From Armatimonadota bacterium (lineage in GTDB: Bacteria; Armatimonadota; JAAZEB01), in the NCBI GenBank assembly GCA_012512505.1, contig JAAZEB010000116.1, positions 1 through 49,096 of the forward strand: a stretch of DNA of 49,096 bases, given 5' to 3'. Below the pieces are notes generated by a model. The model ran no database searches and had not been told where the DNA came from. It saw only the letters and a list, made by a program, of their open reading frames with translations. Below are positions 7,911 to 15,676 of the stretch, piece after piece. Numbering within the stretch: position 1 is the stretch's first letter; every line of letters starts with the position of its first letter. Made by a program: the position numbers and the translations under genes.

Positions 7911-8920
7911 TCACGCCTGGGCGAGGTACTCCTTGCCGGAGGCAGGGTTGTTCACGCAGCCGATCGGCACGCCGCGGCGGAGGCCGCCAAAGCAGGCCTC
8001 GCTGCACTCGGTGCAGGCGATGATCTCGCCTAGCCGGCCGTCGCGTACCTTGGTCGGCCAGTGGGCGTCGGCGATCAACTGCCGGCCGAGGGCCACCAGG
8101 TCACACTTCCCCTCGCGCAGGGCGGCCTCCGCCCGGGCGACCTCCCGCATCCCGTTCACCGCGATCACCGGCACCGAAACCGCCTGCTTCACCGCCGCGG
8201 CCAGCGCCGCGTGCTCGCCGTGCGGCCCGATGCTGGGGGAGATGTCCAGCACGTCGACCCCGGCATGGACCAGCTCCGGCATGAACTGGAGCGTGTCGGC
8301 GAGCGAGTAGCCCCCAGGGGCATCCTCCTGGGGAGTGTGGCGGTAGAGGAGGAGCAAACGGTCGCCCGCAGCGGCGCGGATGGCACGCACGATCTCCAGG
8401 CCGAGGCGCATCCGCCCGGCGAGCCCGTCGCCGTAAGGTCGCGGCGCTGGTTGGTGCGCGGCGAGAAGAACTGGTTCAGCAGGAAGCCATGCGCCCCGTG
8501 CGGCTCCACGCCGTCGAAGCCGGCATCGGCGCAGACGCGAGCGGCGTGCGCGTAGTCGGCCACAATGCGCTCGATCTCCGCCGCCGTCACCTCCCGCGCG
8601 CTCCCGCCGCCGGTGACGGCGACCGCTTCACCGCCGATGTCGGCCGGCTGATGCAGTTGCACGACGATGGCGGCGCCCTCCGCGTGGACTGCCCGCGCCA
8701 GCGCCGGTAGCCCCGCCACGAACGCCGGGTCGTGGAAGCTGGCCAGCCACGTCGACTCGACGATCACCAGGCCAACGCCACCGCGGGCCCGCTCGCGGTA
8801 CCAGCAGATGCCCTGCTGGCTGGTGATGCCCATATTGCTCACCATCGGCGCCATCACGATGCGGTTGCGCAGCGTCACCTGGCGCAGCGACAGGGGTTGG
8901 AACAGGGGGCTCTGCTGCAT
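7911..8920 (-). pseudogene. Frameshifted Old Yellow Enzyme-family flavin oxidoreductase with 4Fe-4S motif
   Basis: Two overlapping frames together encode one OYE-type TIM barrel of about 336 residues. Residues from 8920 (PLFQPLSLRQVTLRNRIVMA) run to FFSPRTNQRRD, and the protein continues one frame over as GRMRLGLEIVRAI to the stop at 7911. Inserting one C in the GACCTTACG context near 8437 would restore RRDPYGDGLAGRM. The C-terminus has CX2CX3CX11C (CTECSEACFGGLRRGVPIGC), the 4Fe-4S motif of 2,4-dienoyl-CoA reductase/TMA dehydrogenase relatives, but stops at once without the FAD/NAD domain. The start is 9 nt after the UROD-like stop, with GGAGAAGGA between. It may be a true pseudogene or a sequencing error. 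Confidence 0.85.
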
Positions 8921-8929
8921 TCCTTCTCC

Positions 8930-10072
8930 TCACCGCTCCGCGTGGAGCGTTTCCATCATTGCCCAGATGTTCTCGGGCGGGGTGTGTGGCACAATCTGGT
9001 TGGAGCAGCCAACGATGATGCTCCCGTGCTCTTTGGCCACCGCCAGCGCCGAGCGCACCTCCTGGATCACCTCCGCCCGCGTGCCGAGGTGGAGCGTCTC
9101 TGAGGCGATCCCGCCCAAGAGGGTGAGATGGGGGAACGTCGTGCGCAGGCGGGCTAGGTCCATGCCCGCGCGCCGGTCGATCTCGTAGAAGCAGTCCACC
9201 CCGGAGGCGCCGAACAGGTCCTCGGCTACCGGCCAGAGGTCGCCGTCGCTGGCAAACATGTGGTAGGCGCCGACAGCGTGGCAGGCCTCGGAGACGCGGC
9301 GCAGTGCCGGCAGCATCAGGTTGTGGAAGGCGCGCGGCGAGTAGAACGGCCCGTTCTTCGAGGCGAAGTCGCCCCCGCCCATCAGGTAGCGCAGGCCCAG
9401 TTGCGCCATCACCGGGGCGGTGCGAGCGGCGTACTCGGCCTGCGCGTTCAGGTAGCGGCCCACCAGATCGGGATAGAGGGCAACCGCCTCCAGCCAGGCG
9501 GCCTCGCGCGGCACGCAGACGGCGATGCCGCCGCCGGGAACGGCGCGCTCTGCCCCGAACTCCGCCTGGGCGGCCGCTAGTTCGGGAAAGTCTGCCGCTT
9601 TCGGCGCGTAGGTAGCCAGACTCTCCTCGGCGGCAACCACCGTACGCTCCAGATCCTCGCGGGTGAGTGGCGGCTGGGGGCTCGCGGCGACTTCCTGGTA
9701 CAGCTCCAGCGCCGGGTCGAAGCGCATGACCCTCCAGGTGTCCTCTTCCCGGCCATAGAAGAAGGTGAACTCGTCGAGGCGGCGGGTAGGCTTCACCGGC
9801 AGGCGCCAGTAGGAGGGGCGCACCAGGTCGAGGTCCAGCGTGCGCACCAGATCCCAGGCATCCTGTCGGCTGCGCTGAAGAAACTCCGCGTGGGCATCCG
9901 GCCCCTCCCAGAGGGCGCGCGCCTCTCGATACTGCTGAATGCCGCCGCCAACGTAGGCCTCCCGGCCCAGGACCGCCGAAGCCGCGCGCGACGAAAAGCC
10001 TCCCTGATAGATCGGTACCTTGTCGGACGGTTGGTGTGCGAACGCCGCCGCTACTCGCTCCTTAGGCAACAT
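8930..10072 (-). CDS. Uroporphyrinogen decarboxylase-fold protein (URO-D superfamily)
   Basis: 380 residues with URO-D superfamily landmarks: MLPKERVAAAFAHQPSDKVPI at the start, a central GLRYLMGGGDFASKNGPFYSPRAFHNL, HMFASDGD, and GVDCFYEIDRRAGMDLARL, then TLLGGIASETLHLGTRAEV and the end HTPPENIWAMMETL. Family knowledge: besides haem HemE, the fold serves corrinoid-dependent methyltransferases and many uncharacterised catabolic proteins. The divergence from HemE and its operon with an OYE homologue favour a catabolic or methyl-transfer role (inference). The ATG at 10072 has GGGGGAGAG upstream; a longer frame to 10240 lacks support. Divergent from the secreted TIM-barrel gene at 10269. Confidence 0.83.
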   Translation of the reverse strand: MLPKERVAAAFAHQPSDKVPIYQGGFSSRAASAVLGREAYVGGGIQQYREARALWEGPDAHAEFLQRSRQDAWDLVRTLDLDLVRPSYWRLPVKPTRRLDEFTFFYGREEDTWRVMRFDPALELYQEVAASPQPPLTREDLERTVVAAEESLATYAPKAADFPELAAAQAEFGAERAVPGGGIAVCVPREAAWLEAVALYPDLVGRYLNAQAEYAARTAPVMAQLGLRYLMGGGDFASKNGPFYSPRAFHNLMLPALRRVSEACHAVGAYHMFASDGDLWPVAEDLFGASGVDCFYEIDRRAGMDLARLRTTFPHLTLLGGIASETLHLGTRAEVIQEVRSALAVAKEHGSIIVGCSNQIVPHTPPENIWAMMETLHAER

Positions 10073-10268
10073 GCACGAGCTCTCCCCCTCGCAGGTTCCG
10101 CCGGCTCTCCGCGAAGCGGCCGGGGTCTGCAGCTTGGGTTCGCCGGTGGCGGCAGGTTGCCCTGCCGCATCGGCCGCGATCACCGTCCATTTGTGGCAGG
10201 CGTTCTGGCCCCGCCCGCCGAACTTCCCCCCAATCGGCACCGGCTGGTCATCTCGTCAGGGGGAAACC

Positions 10269-12161
10269 ATGGAGACGCACACGACCGTACTGTTCGCCCT
10301 CGGCCTGCTGCTGCTCGCGGCGGCACCCAGCGGGGCGCAGAGCCTCGCCGTCTACCAATCGGAGGCCACCCACGCGCGTTACCAGGGCATCTACCAGGCG
10401 CCGCTGCGGGAGTGGCTGCAGTCTCGCCACCAGGAGTTTCAGGTGATCGGTGACGCGGAGGCCGCCGATGCTCAACGCCTGCGCGCCTACCCGGTGATCC
10501 TCGCCACCGCCAACTACGTGGTGCCGCGGGCGGCCTGCGCCGGCCTGGCGGAGTACGTGGCCCAGGGCGGCCGCCTGCTCTGGATCGATACCCCCGTCCT
10601 CTGCGAGGACCCGGTCCTGCTGACGACGCTGGGGTTGACGGCGAACACCGACTATACGGAGCTGCGCCAGGGCGCGCTGCGGCCGGCGGCGCCCGGCCAC
10701 CCGGCGATCGCGTCGCTGGAGGGCCGGCTGGCGGTGGCCTCCCTGACGAGCAACGCGACGCAGGCGCTCGCGCCGGACGCCCTGACGCTCGCCACCCTGG
10801 AGGGCAAGAACGCCGAGAACGAGACCGTTCAGCTCCCGGCCATCACGCTGACGAGGCGGGGCCAGGGCCTCGCCCTCTTCTTCAACTGGCTGACTTTCCT
10901 GAACCAGGCGCCGGGCGTGCGCGCCCTCCTCGACGATGGGCTGGACCTGCTGATCGCCGACTACCGCCTGAAAACCGAGCCGATGGTGCTGCTGACTGGC
11001 GTGCACCAGGTGGAAGTGCGCCAGCCGGCGCCGGTGCGGGCGGTCGCCAAGCTCTTTTGCCGCGAGGCGGCCTCGGCGCCGGTTCGCGGTCAGGTGGTGT
11101 TGGTGGGGAAGGGGACCGCGGTAGAGAAGGCACGCCGAACGGCGCGTGCCGAGTGGCAGCGCCCGGTGGGGGCGCCAGCCTTTGCCGTCCTCCGGGTGGA
11201 GCTGCCGACGGCCAGGTTGGCCGATGGCGACTACCAGCTCCGCTGGCAGGTCAGTGCCGCGGGAGCGGCGGCGCTGAAGGGGAGCACCTCGGTGACCCTG
11301 GAAGGGCAGCGGTGGGCCGCCCTGAAGCGGGCCGAGCGGCAGCGCTACCGGCTGCTGAAGCCGCTTTTGGCCGGCACGCTGGGTGACTACGACGCGGAAC
11401 CGCGCACGCCGGACGGCCGGGTGGACATCCCCCGCCTGATCGAGCAGATCACCACCGCGCACATGAACATGTACGACTTCCTCATCTGGCACCCGCCCAC
11501 CGACTGGGAGGACTTCCAGCAGTTCCTGCCGGCCGCGCGCGCCAAGGGGATCAAAGTGTGGGTGACCCTCTGCCCACCGAGCGAGCAGGGCGACGCTTTC
11601 CCGTGGAGCGAGCCCTACCGCCTTGACTTCGTGCGCTGGGCGGACGAGATCGGCAAGCTCTCCAAGCGCTATGATAACCTGGTCGCCCTGGTGATTGATG
11701 ACTTCTGGGTGGGGGCCAACATGCAGTTGTTCACCCCGGGTTACGTGGCGCGCGTGGCGGAGACGCTGCGCCGACACAACCCGCGCCTAGCGTTTCTGCC
11801 CACCCTCTACTGGCACAACATTGGCGATGCTGCCTGGATGGAGCAGTTTGGCCCGTCCATCGATGGCATCGTCTTCCCGTATGCCCTCCTGGAAAGCTGG
11901 GACACGCTGCCGGAGCAGCTCCGTGGCTGCCGCAAGTTCCTCGGGCCAGACAAGTTCCTTTTCGTGAACGTCTACGCCGCCGGCTCCAGCGGCCCGCCCG
12001 AGCCGGGGCCGCGCTCTGCCGAGTACCTGCGGCAGGTGCTCACCCTCTCGCGGGAGGGGAGTGACGGCGTGCGCATCTACTGCCTGCCCAAGGAGAAGCT
12101 GCTGGAGGACTACCGCTACGCCATCACCGCTGAACTGTACAAACAGTGGACCAGCCGGTAG
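10269..12161 (+). CDS. Secreted two-part protein: glutamine-amidotransferase-like plus TIM-barrel-like domain
   Basis: 630 residues with a Sec signal peptide (METHTTVLFALGLLLLAAAPSGAQ). Residues about 25-250 resemble the amidotransferase-like domain of beta-galactosidase trimerisation and ThuA-like proteins (YPVILATANYVVP, LAEYVAQGGRLLWID). A beta-sandwich-like middle (about 270-370) follows. The C-terminal 240 residues look like a glycosidase-type barrel: MNMYDFLIWHPPTDWEDFQ, KGIKVWVTLCPPSE, NLVALVIDDFWVGAN, LAFLPTLYWH, IDGIVFPY, KFLFVNVYAAG. Acidic residues in DDF and in EQF are candidate catalytic groups, but no GH family can be named. A substrate is unknown. GGGGGA at 10259-10264 precedes the ATG. 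It probably acts on extracellular glycans (inference). Confidence 0.72.
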   Translation: METHTTVLFALGLLLLAAAPSGAQSLAVYQSEATHARYQGIYQAPLREWLQSRHQEFQVIGDAEAADAQRLRAYPVILATANYVVPRAACAGLAEYVAQGGRLLWIDTPVLCEDPVLLTTLGLTANTDYTELRQGALRPAAPGHPAIASLEGRLAVASLTSNATQALAPDALTLATLEGKNAENETVQLPAITLTRRGQGLALFFNWLTFLNQAPGVRALLDDGLDLLIADYRLKTEPMVLLTGVHQVEVRQPAPVRAVAKLFCREAASAPVRGQVVLVGKGTAVEKARRTARAEWQRPVGAPAFAVLRVELPTARLADGDYQLRWQVSAAGAAALKGSTSVTLEGQRWAALKRAERQRYRLLKPLLAGTLGDYDAEPRTPDGRVDIPRLIEQITTAHMNMYDFLIWHPPTDWEDFQQFLPAARAKGIKVWVTLCPPSEQGDAFPWSEPYRLDFVRWADEIGKLSKRYDNLVALVIDDFWVGANMQLFTPGYVARVAETLRRHNPRLAFLPTLYWHNIGDAAWMEQFGPSIDGIVFPYALLESWDTLPEQLRGCRKFLGPDKFLFVNVYAAGSSGPPEPGPRSAEYLRQVLTLSREGSDGVRIYCLPKEKLLEDYRYAITAELYKQWTSR

Positions 12162-12409
12162 GTCCTGCAGCGTGCAGGCACGAAGTTACCAAAGGCCGCG
12201 AAGGGCATCCGGATCCACCGCACGCCCGGTATCTTGCGCGCAGCCAACGCCGCTCACTCTTCTTGCGTTTGGTTAGCGGGAGAGTGGGACCCTCCCGCCG
12301 AAAAAGGAGGGCGGCGGGTGGTCGGTGCGTCGCCGCGCCGGTCGGGTGGGAGTGACGCCGCCGGCACCCTGGCGCCAGGGACGCGGACGAGATCGGTTGG
12401 GAGATACCC

Positions 12410-13480
12410 ATGGACAAGGTAAGACTGGGAGTCATCGGTTGTGGCAACATGAGCAGGATCCACCTGGCGACGGTGGGCGGCAAGTCGGAGCATACCGCTC
12501 CTGAGCTACTCCCCTTCGCCCGGCAGACCGAGGTCTACGGCCTCGCCGACGTCAATCTGGCGCATGCCGAGGCGCACCGGCAGGCCTACGGCGGTGAGTA
12601 CATCACCGACGACCCGGAGCGGATCTTCACCGACCCCAACATCGACGCGGTGCTGATCAGCACCTGGCACGATACGCACGCACCCTACTCGCTGCGGGCG
12701 CTGGAGTGCGGCAAGCATGTGTTGATCGAAAAGCCGATGGCGATGACCGAGCAGGAGTGCGACGACATCGTCGCCGCGGTGGAGCGCACTGGCCTGAAGT
12801 ACATGGTCGCCTTCCGCTGCCGTTTCGCTCGGGGCACCAAGGACATCAAGCGCGAGTTTCCCCAGCCGGACAACATCATCGCCCACGCCCGTTTCGGCTC
12901 GATCTGGCCGGAGGGAATCTGGCCCCAGGACCCGATCAAGGGTGGCGGGCAGATCCTCTCGCAGGGCTGCCACATCGTTGACTTGATGTTCCACCTGGCC
13001 GGCTCCGAGCCGGAGTCGGTTTACGCCGTGGGGGGCGTCTACCACCACTCGCGACCGGACGTGATCGATACGATCAACGCCTCGGTGCGCTTCCAGAACG
13101 GGAGCGTGGGGGCCTTCCTGGGGGGCGACGGCGGCACCGGCGGCATCCTGGCCAGCCACCCGCTTCCCTGCGGCTGCCCCTTCTTCGTGATGGTGGTGGA
13201 CAAGGGGCGCAGCGCCCTCGCCATCGACCATGGCCACGACGCCCGCTTTGAGTCGGGAGTGCCGGAAGCTGAATGGAAGCCTCCATACGCCGAGCGCGTC
13301 TACTCGCAGGAGCTGGGCGAGAACCCGGCCTCCGGCCTGTCGGACATCCTGCCGACCTTCGCGCGCTGCATCCTGAAGGACGAGGAAGTGCCGGCGACGG
13401 CGGTGGACGGAGCCCGCACCACGCGCTTCATCCTGAAGTGCTTCGAGTCGGCGCGCACCGGGCGCGTGATCCGCTTCTGA
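12410..13480 (+). CDS. Gfo/Idh/MocA-family NAD(P)-dependent oxidoreductase
   Basis: 356 residues, cytoplasmic. The Rossmann motif VRLGVIGCGNMSRIH opens the protein, and GKHVLIEKPMAMT (about 103-115) holds the EKP lysine used in catalysis by the family. The C-terminal domain has GGGQILSQGCHIVDLMFHLAG, where the His of GCHxxD is the usual catalytic His/Asp region. These enzymes oxidise or reduce sugars, inositols or glycoside hydroxyls; the substrate cannot be read from sequence. It differs from the GH109-type gene at 6315 in lacking a Tat signal and GGHGG. The motif GGGACCCTCCCGCCGAA at 12286-12302 upstream resembles one before the SnoaL-like gene. A heptamer array starts 1 nt after the stop. 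Confidence 0.9.
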   Translation: MDKVRLGVIGCGNMSRIHLATVGGKSEHTAPELLPFARQTEVYGLADVNLAHAEAHRQAYGGEYITDDPERIFTDPNIDAVLISTWHDTHAPYSLRALECGKHVLIEKPMAMTEQECDDIVAAVERTGLKYMVAFRCRFARGTKDIKREFPQPDNIIAHARFGSIWPEGIWPQDPIKGGGQILSQGCHIVDLMFHLAGSEPESVYAVGGVYHHSRPDVIDTINASVRFQNGSVGAFLGGDGGTGGILASHPLPCGCPFFVMVVDKGRSALAIDHGHDARFESGVPEAEWKPPYAERVYSQELGENPASGLSDILPTFARCILKDEEVPATAVDGARTTRFILKCFESARTGRVIRF

Positions 13481-13481
13481 G

Positions 13482-13523
13482 GTGTCAGGTGCCAGGTGTC
13501 AGGTGAAGGGTGGTAGGTGATAG
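13482..13523. repeat. Heptanucleotide tandem repeat array (6 units, reverse orientation)
   Basis: Units on the plus strand: GTGTCAG, GTGCCAG, GTGTCAG, GTGAAGG, GTGGTAG, GTGATAG. Read on the minus strand these are CTGACAC-type heptamers as at 7822-7870. The array abuts the stop of the oxidoreductase gene and ends 5 nt before the palindrome at 13529. Confidence 0.85.
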
Positions 13524-13528
13524 GGTTC

Positions 13529-13603
13529 GTAGGGGCGAAACAACCGGCGTGTCTCACCTTGGTGCCTGCGCGTCGATAGGGCTGCCGGTTGCTTCGCCCC
13601 TAC
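13529..13603. repeat. 75-bp palindromic element, copy A (GTAGGGGCGAA ends)
   Basis: 20-bp arms 13529-13548 and 13584-13603 are reverse complements with one mismatch; the outer sequence is GTAGGGGCGAA and the arm interior CAACCGGC/GCCGGTTG. Copy B at 32790-32864 has exactly the same total length and the same ends but a different inner arm. Confidence 0.85.
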
Positions 13604-13609
13604 TGTTGA

Positions 13610-13639
13610 GTACGGGTAGCCTTTGAGGGCTACCCGTAC
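13610..13639 (+). promoter_or_regulatory. Perfect 12-bp stem-loop in the leader of prepilin 1
   Basis: GTACGGGTAGCC (13610-13621), loop TTTGAG, GGCTACCCGTAC (13628-13639). No T-run follows, so it is not a standard terminator of the upstream gene. It lies 115 nt before the prepilin ATG and could be an RNA processing or stability element. Confidence 0.5.
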
Positions 13640-13754
13640 GGACCGTTGGCCTTTGCTCGTTGGCCTTGCTAGAGACGGCCCTTTGAGCCGCACACACACG
13701 AAAGGAAGAGGAACGCGGCCCACCTCCCGGTGGAGCCGCCAGGAAGGACACGGA

Positions 13755-14354
13755 ATGATGCGACGACGAGGTTTCACCCTGATTGAGCTGCTCGTAGTTA
13801 TTGCTATTATAGCTATACTGGCAGCGATCCTATTCCCGGTGTTTGCCCGGGCGCGGGAGAACGCCCGCAAGGCGAACTGCGCCTCCAACCTGAAGCAGAT
13901 CGGCACCGCGCTGCTCATGTACTCTCAGGACTACGACGAGCGCTACATGCTGCACTGCCTGGGCGTCGTGCCCTCCTGCTGGAACCAGGTGCTGGAACCG
14001 TACGTGAAGAACACCCAGGTGTTCAGGTGCCCCAGCACCGATGCTACTTTCGCCTGGTCCTACGGCTACAACATGAAGGCGCTCGACGGCAAGCCGGCAG
14101 CCCAGCTCCAACACCCCTCGGAGGTAATCGCCGTGGCCGACGTGCGGCGCCTCACCAGCGCGGGCCAGCAGGTCGCCGCCAACTTCCTCGATGCCGGCCG
14201 CGTGCCGAACGTTGCCTGCAACGAGTCGATGGATAGCTGCTTGGCCGACCGCCATTCCGACGGCGCCAACCTCGTCTTTGCCGACGGCCACGTCAAGTGG
14301 ATGAAGACCTCCGCGGTGATCGGCGCCTATCCGCGCCTCTGGTACGACTACTGA
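13755..14354 (+). CDS. Type II secretion-like prepilin (DUF1559-type), copy 1
   Basis: 199 residues. The class III prepilin signal is [21 protein letters not shown] with Glu at +5, cleaved and methylated by a PilD-type peptidase at Gly-Phe. The N-terminal helix is followed by [16 protein letters not shown] and [19 protein letters not shown], and the C-terminus has [19 protein letters not shown], the H-x-DG ending of DUF1559 proteins from Planctomycetes and Armatimonadota. Role: minor pseudopilin or surface filament subunit (inference). AGGAAGGA at 13741-13748 precedes the ATG; a second ATG follows immediately. The hydrophobic helix uses AT-rich codons (ATT, ATA, CTA) unlike the rest of the gene. 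Followed by a near-identical N-terminus in copy 2. Confidence 0.92.
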   Translation: MMRRRGFTLIELLVVIAIIAILAAILFPVFARARENARKANCASNLKQIGTALLMYSQDYDERYMLHCLGVVPSCWNQVLEPYVKNTQVFRCPSTDATFAWSYGYNMKALDGKPAAQLQHPSEVIAVADVRRLTSAGQQVAANFLDAGRVPNVACNESMDSCLADRHSDGANLVFADGHVKWMKTSAVIGAYPRLWYDY

Positions 14355-14372
14355 TCAGGCATCGCCTGATTT
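14354..14372 (+). terminator. Compact terminator hairpin overlapping the prepilin 1 stop
   Basis: ATCAGGC (14354-14360), loop ATC, GCCTGAT (14364-14370), then TT. The first base is the last base of the TGA stop. The T-tract is only three long. Confidence 0.5.
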
Positions 14373-14516
14373 AGCACTCTCCCTGGGCGGCGGCACCGGC
14401 GGGCTTCACCTGCCGGCCCGCCGCCCGGAACGTGTGGGGGCTCCGGTGATCGGACTCGCCGGAGCCCCCGGCGGTGCCCGCCCAGGCGTGGTGGGCACGC
14501 GTGCCTGGCTGGCGGG

Positions 14517-14536
14517 TCCTCAGGCGGGGGGCGCAC
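14517..14536 (+). repeat. 20-bp direct repeat, copy 1 (flanks prepilin 2)
   Basis: TCCTCAGGCGGGGGGCGCAC, identical to 15462-15481. The two copies are 945 bp apart and each lies downstream of a prepilin gene. Confidence 0.85.
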
Positions 14537-14606
14537 TCCGCCCCCGCCGCCTATAGCGCCCGCTCCTCACCCACCTCCCTCCTCCTCCGCATTCCGCGCG
14601 CTCCTA

Positions 14607-14636
14607 TTGCGGTGGCTGGCAGCGCTGTACTAGAAT
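14607..14636 (+). promoter_or_regulatory. Probable promoter of prepilin 2
   Basis: TTGCGG (14607-14612), 18-nt spacer, TAGAAT (14631-14636). Moderate match to sigma-70 consensus. Confidence 0.5.
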
Positions 14637-14775
14637 GGAGAAAGGCTGCTTAAGGGAGAGTCGGCTCCGGCAGCCTGGTGGTGCCGGCCCTTCCGCTGCC
14701 TCAGCCGAATCGGTTGAGTGCCTGCCGCCCCCGCCTCCAGCAGGCCACTCGGGGGCTGTGCGAGAGGAGAGACGG

Positions 14776-15420
14776 ATGCGGAAGAGAGGTTTTACGTTGA
14801 TTGAGCTGCTGGTGGTTATCGCGATTATAGCGATCCTAGCAGCCATTCTATTCCCCGTCTTCGCGCGTGCCCGCGAGAACGCGCGCAAGGCGAACTGCCA
14901 GAGCAACCTGAAGCAGATCACTCACGCAGCGCTCATGTACGCCTAGGACTACGACGAGACGTTCGCCATGCACCGGTGCGCCTGCGACAACGGCTGGCAG
15001 AAGTGGGACTGCTCCTTCCAGGCCTACCTGCCGTACACTAAGAACTATCATGTGTACGTTTGCCCCAGCGCCCCCACCCCCTATTCTGACTGCGTGCGCC
15101 TGCAGTGGGGGCCGGACCATTGGCTCACCCGCATCGGCTATGCCTGGAACATCAAGGCCGAAGGGCAAAACATCGCCACCTTCCGCCAGGTGGCCGACAC
15201 CGTGCTGTGCGGCGACTCGCAGGTGGGCCATGGCTACTTCGGCAACTGCGACCCGGCGAACCCCAATGCGCGCTGCCCCTGGGACCGCGTGGCGCTCGGT
15301 GCCCGGCACATGGATGACCAGCTCAACATCGGCTTTGCCGATGGGCACGTGAAGACGATGAAGCTAGACCGGCTGCGGATCGGCAACGGCGTCTACTGGT
15401 TCCCCGATCTGACGATGTAG
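14776..15420 (+). pseudogene. Type II secretion-like prepilin (DUF1559-type), copy 2, interrupted by an in-frame amber codon
   Basis: The prepilin signal [18 protein letters not shown] and [16 protein letters not shown] match copy 1 almost exactly. At 14944-14946 a TAG replaces the CAG of the conserved block: copy 1 reads [10 protein letters not shown], this copy reads ALMYA-stop-DYDE. The same frame then stays open to 15420, keeping Cys-rich segments (CACDNGWQKWDC) and the DUF1559 ending DDQLNIGFADGHVKTMK. With the amber read as Gln, the product would be about 214 residues. TAG is an ordinary stop elsewhere here (hisS, comEA), so global recoding is unlikely. Options are a recent nonsense mutation, readthrough or a base-call error. 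GAGGAGA precedes the ATG. Without readthrough only a 56-residue N-terminal peptide is made. Confidence 0.9.
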
Positions 15421-15425
15421 CTCGC

Positions 15426-15460
15426 GCCCGCTGTTTCTCGCGGGCTTCTCATCTTTTCTG
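15426..15460 (+). terminator. Terminator of prepilin 2
   Basis: GCCCGC (15426-15431), 8-nt loop, GCGGGC (15440-15445), followed by a pyrimidine stretch with TTTT (TTCTCATCTTTTCT). Confidence 0.65.
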
Positions 15461-15461
15461 C

Positions 15462-15481
15462 TCCTCAGGCGGGGGGCGCAC
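15462..15481 (+). repeat. 20-bp direct repeat, copy 2
   Basis: Identical to 14517-14536; lies just after the terminator of prepilin 2. Confidence 0.85.
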
Positions 15482-15620
15482 GCCCGGCGTGCGGCCCCTC
15501 GCCGCTGTACGCCAGTGCCCTGCCGGCTTCTGCCTGATCTCCCAATGGCCAGAACGGCGCGCTCGCTGAGGGCGACCTGGAAAGGGAGCCCGCGGGGGAA
15601 GCAGCCCGGCAGAATCGCGT

Positions 15621-15649
15621 TTGACGAGACCCCCGCCCGGTGCTATAAT
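15621..15649 (+). promoter_or_regulatory. hisS promoter, near consensus
   Basis: TTGACG (15621-15626), 17-nt spacer, TATAAT (15644-15649) with extended-10 TGC before it. The leader to the hisS ATG is about 130 nt and contains the stem-loop at 15677-15736. The 15482-15620 stretch just upstream shows nothing gene-like. Confidence 0.85.
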
Positions 15650-15676
15650 GCCTATCGAACAACCCTTGTGTGCAGG

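Larger units (their letters stand above)
14373..14775 (+). other. Interval between the prepilin genes, rich in GC stem-loops
   Basis: No gene seen. It contains nested hairpins: GGGCGGCGG pairing with CCGCCGCCC near 14388-14426, a perfect 11-bp stem GGGGGCTCCGG (14436-14446) with its complement at 14459-14469, and one copy of a 20-bp direct repeat (14517-14536). A promoter for prepilin 2 lies at 14607-14636, leaving a leader of about 130 nt. Confidence 0.5.
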
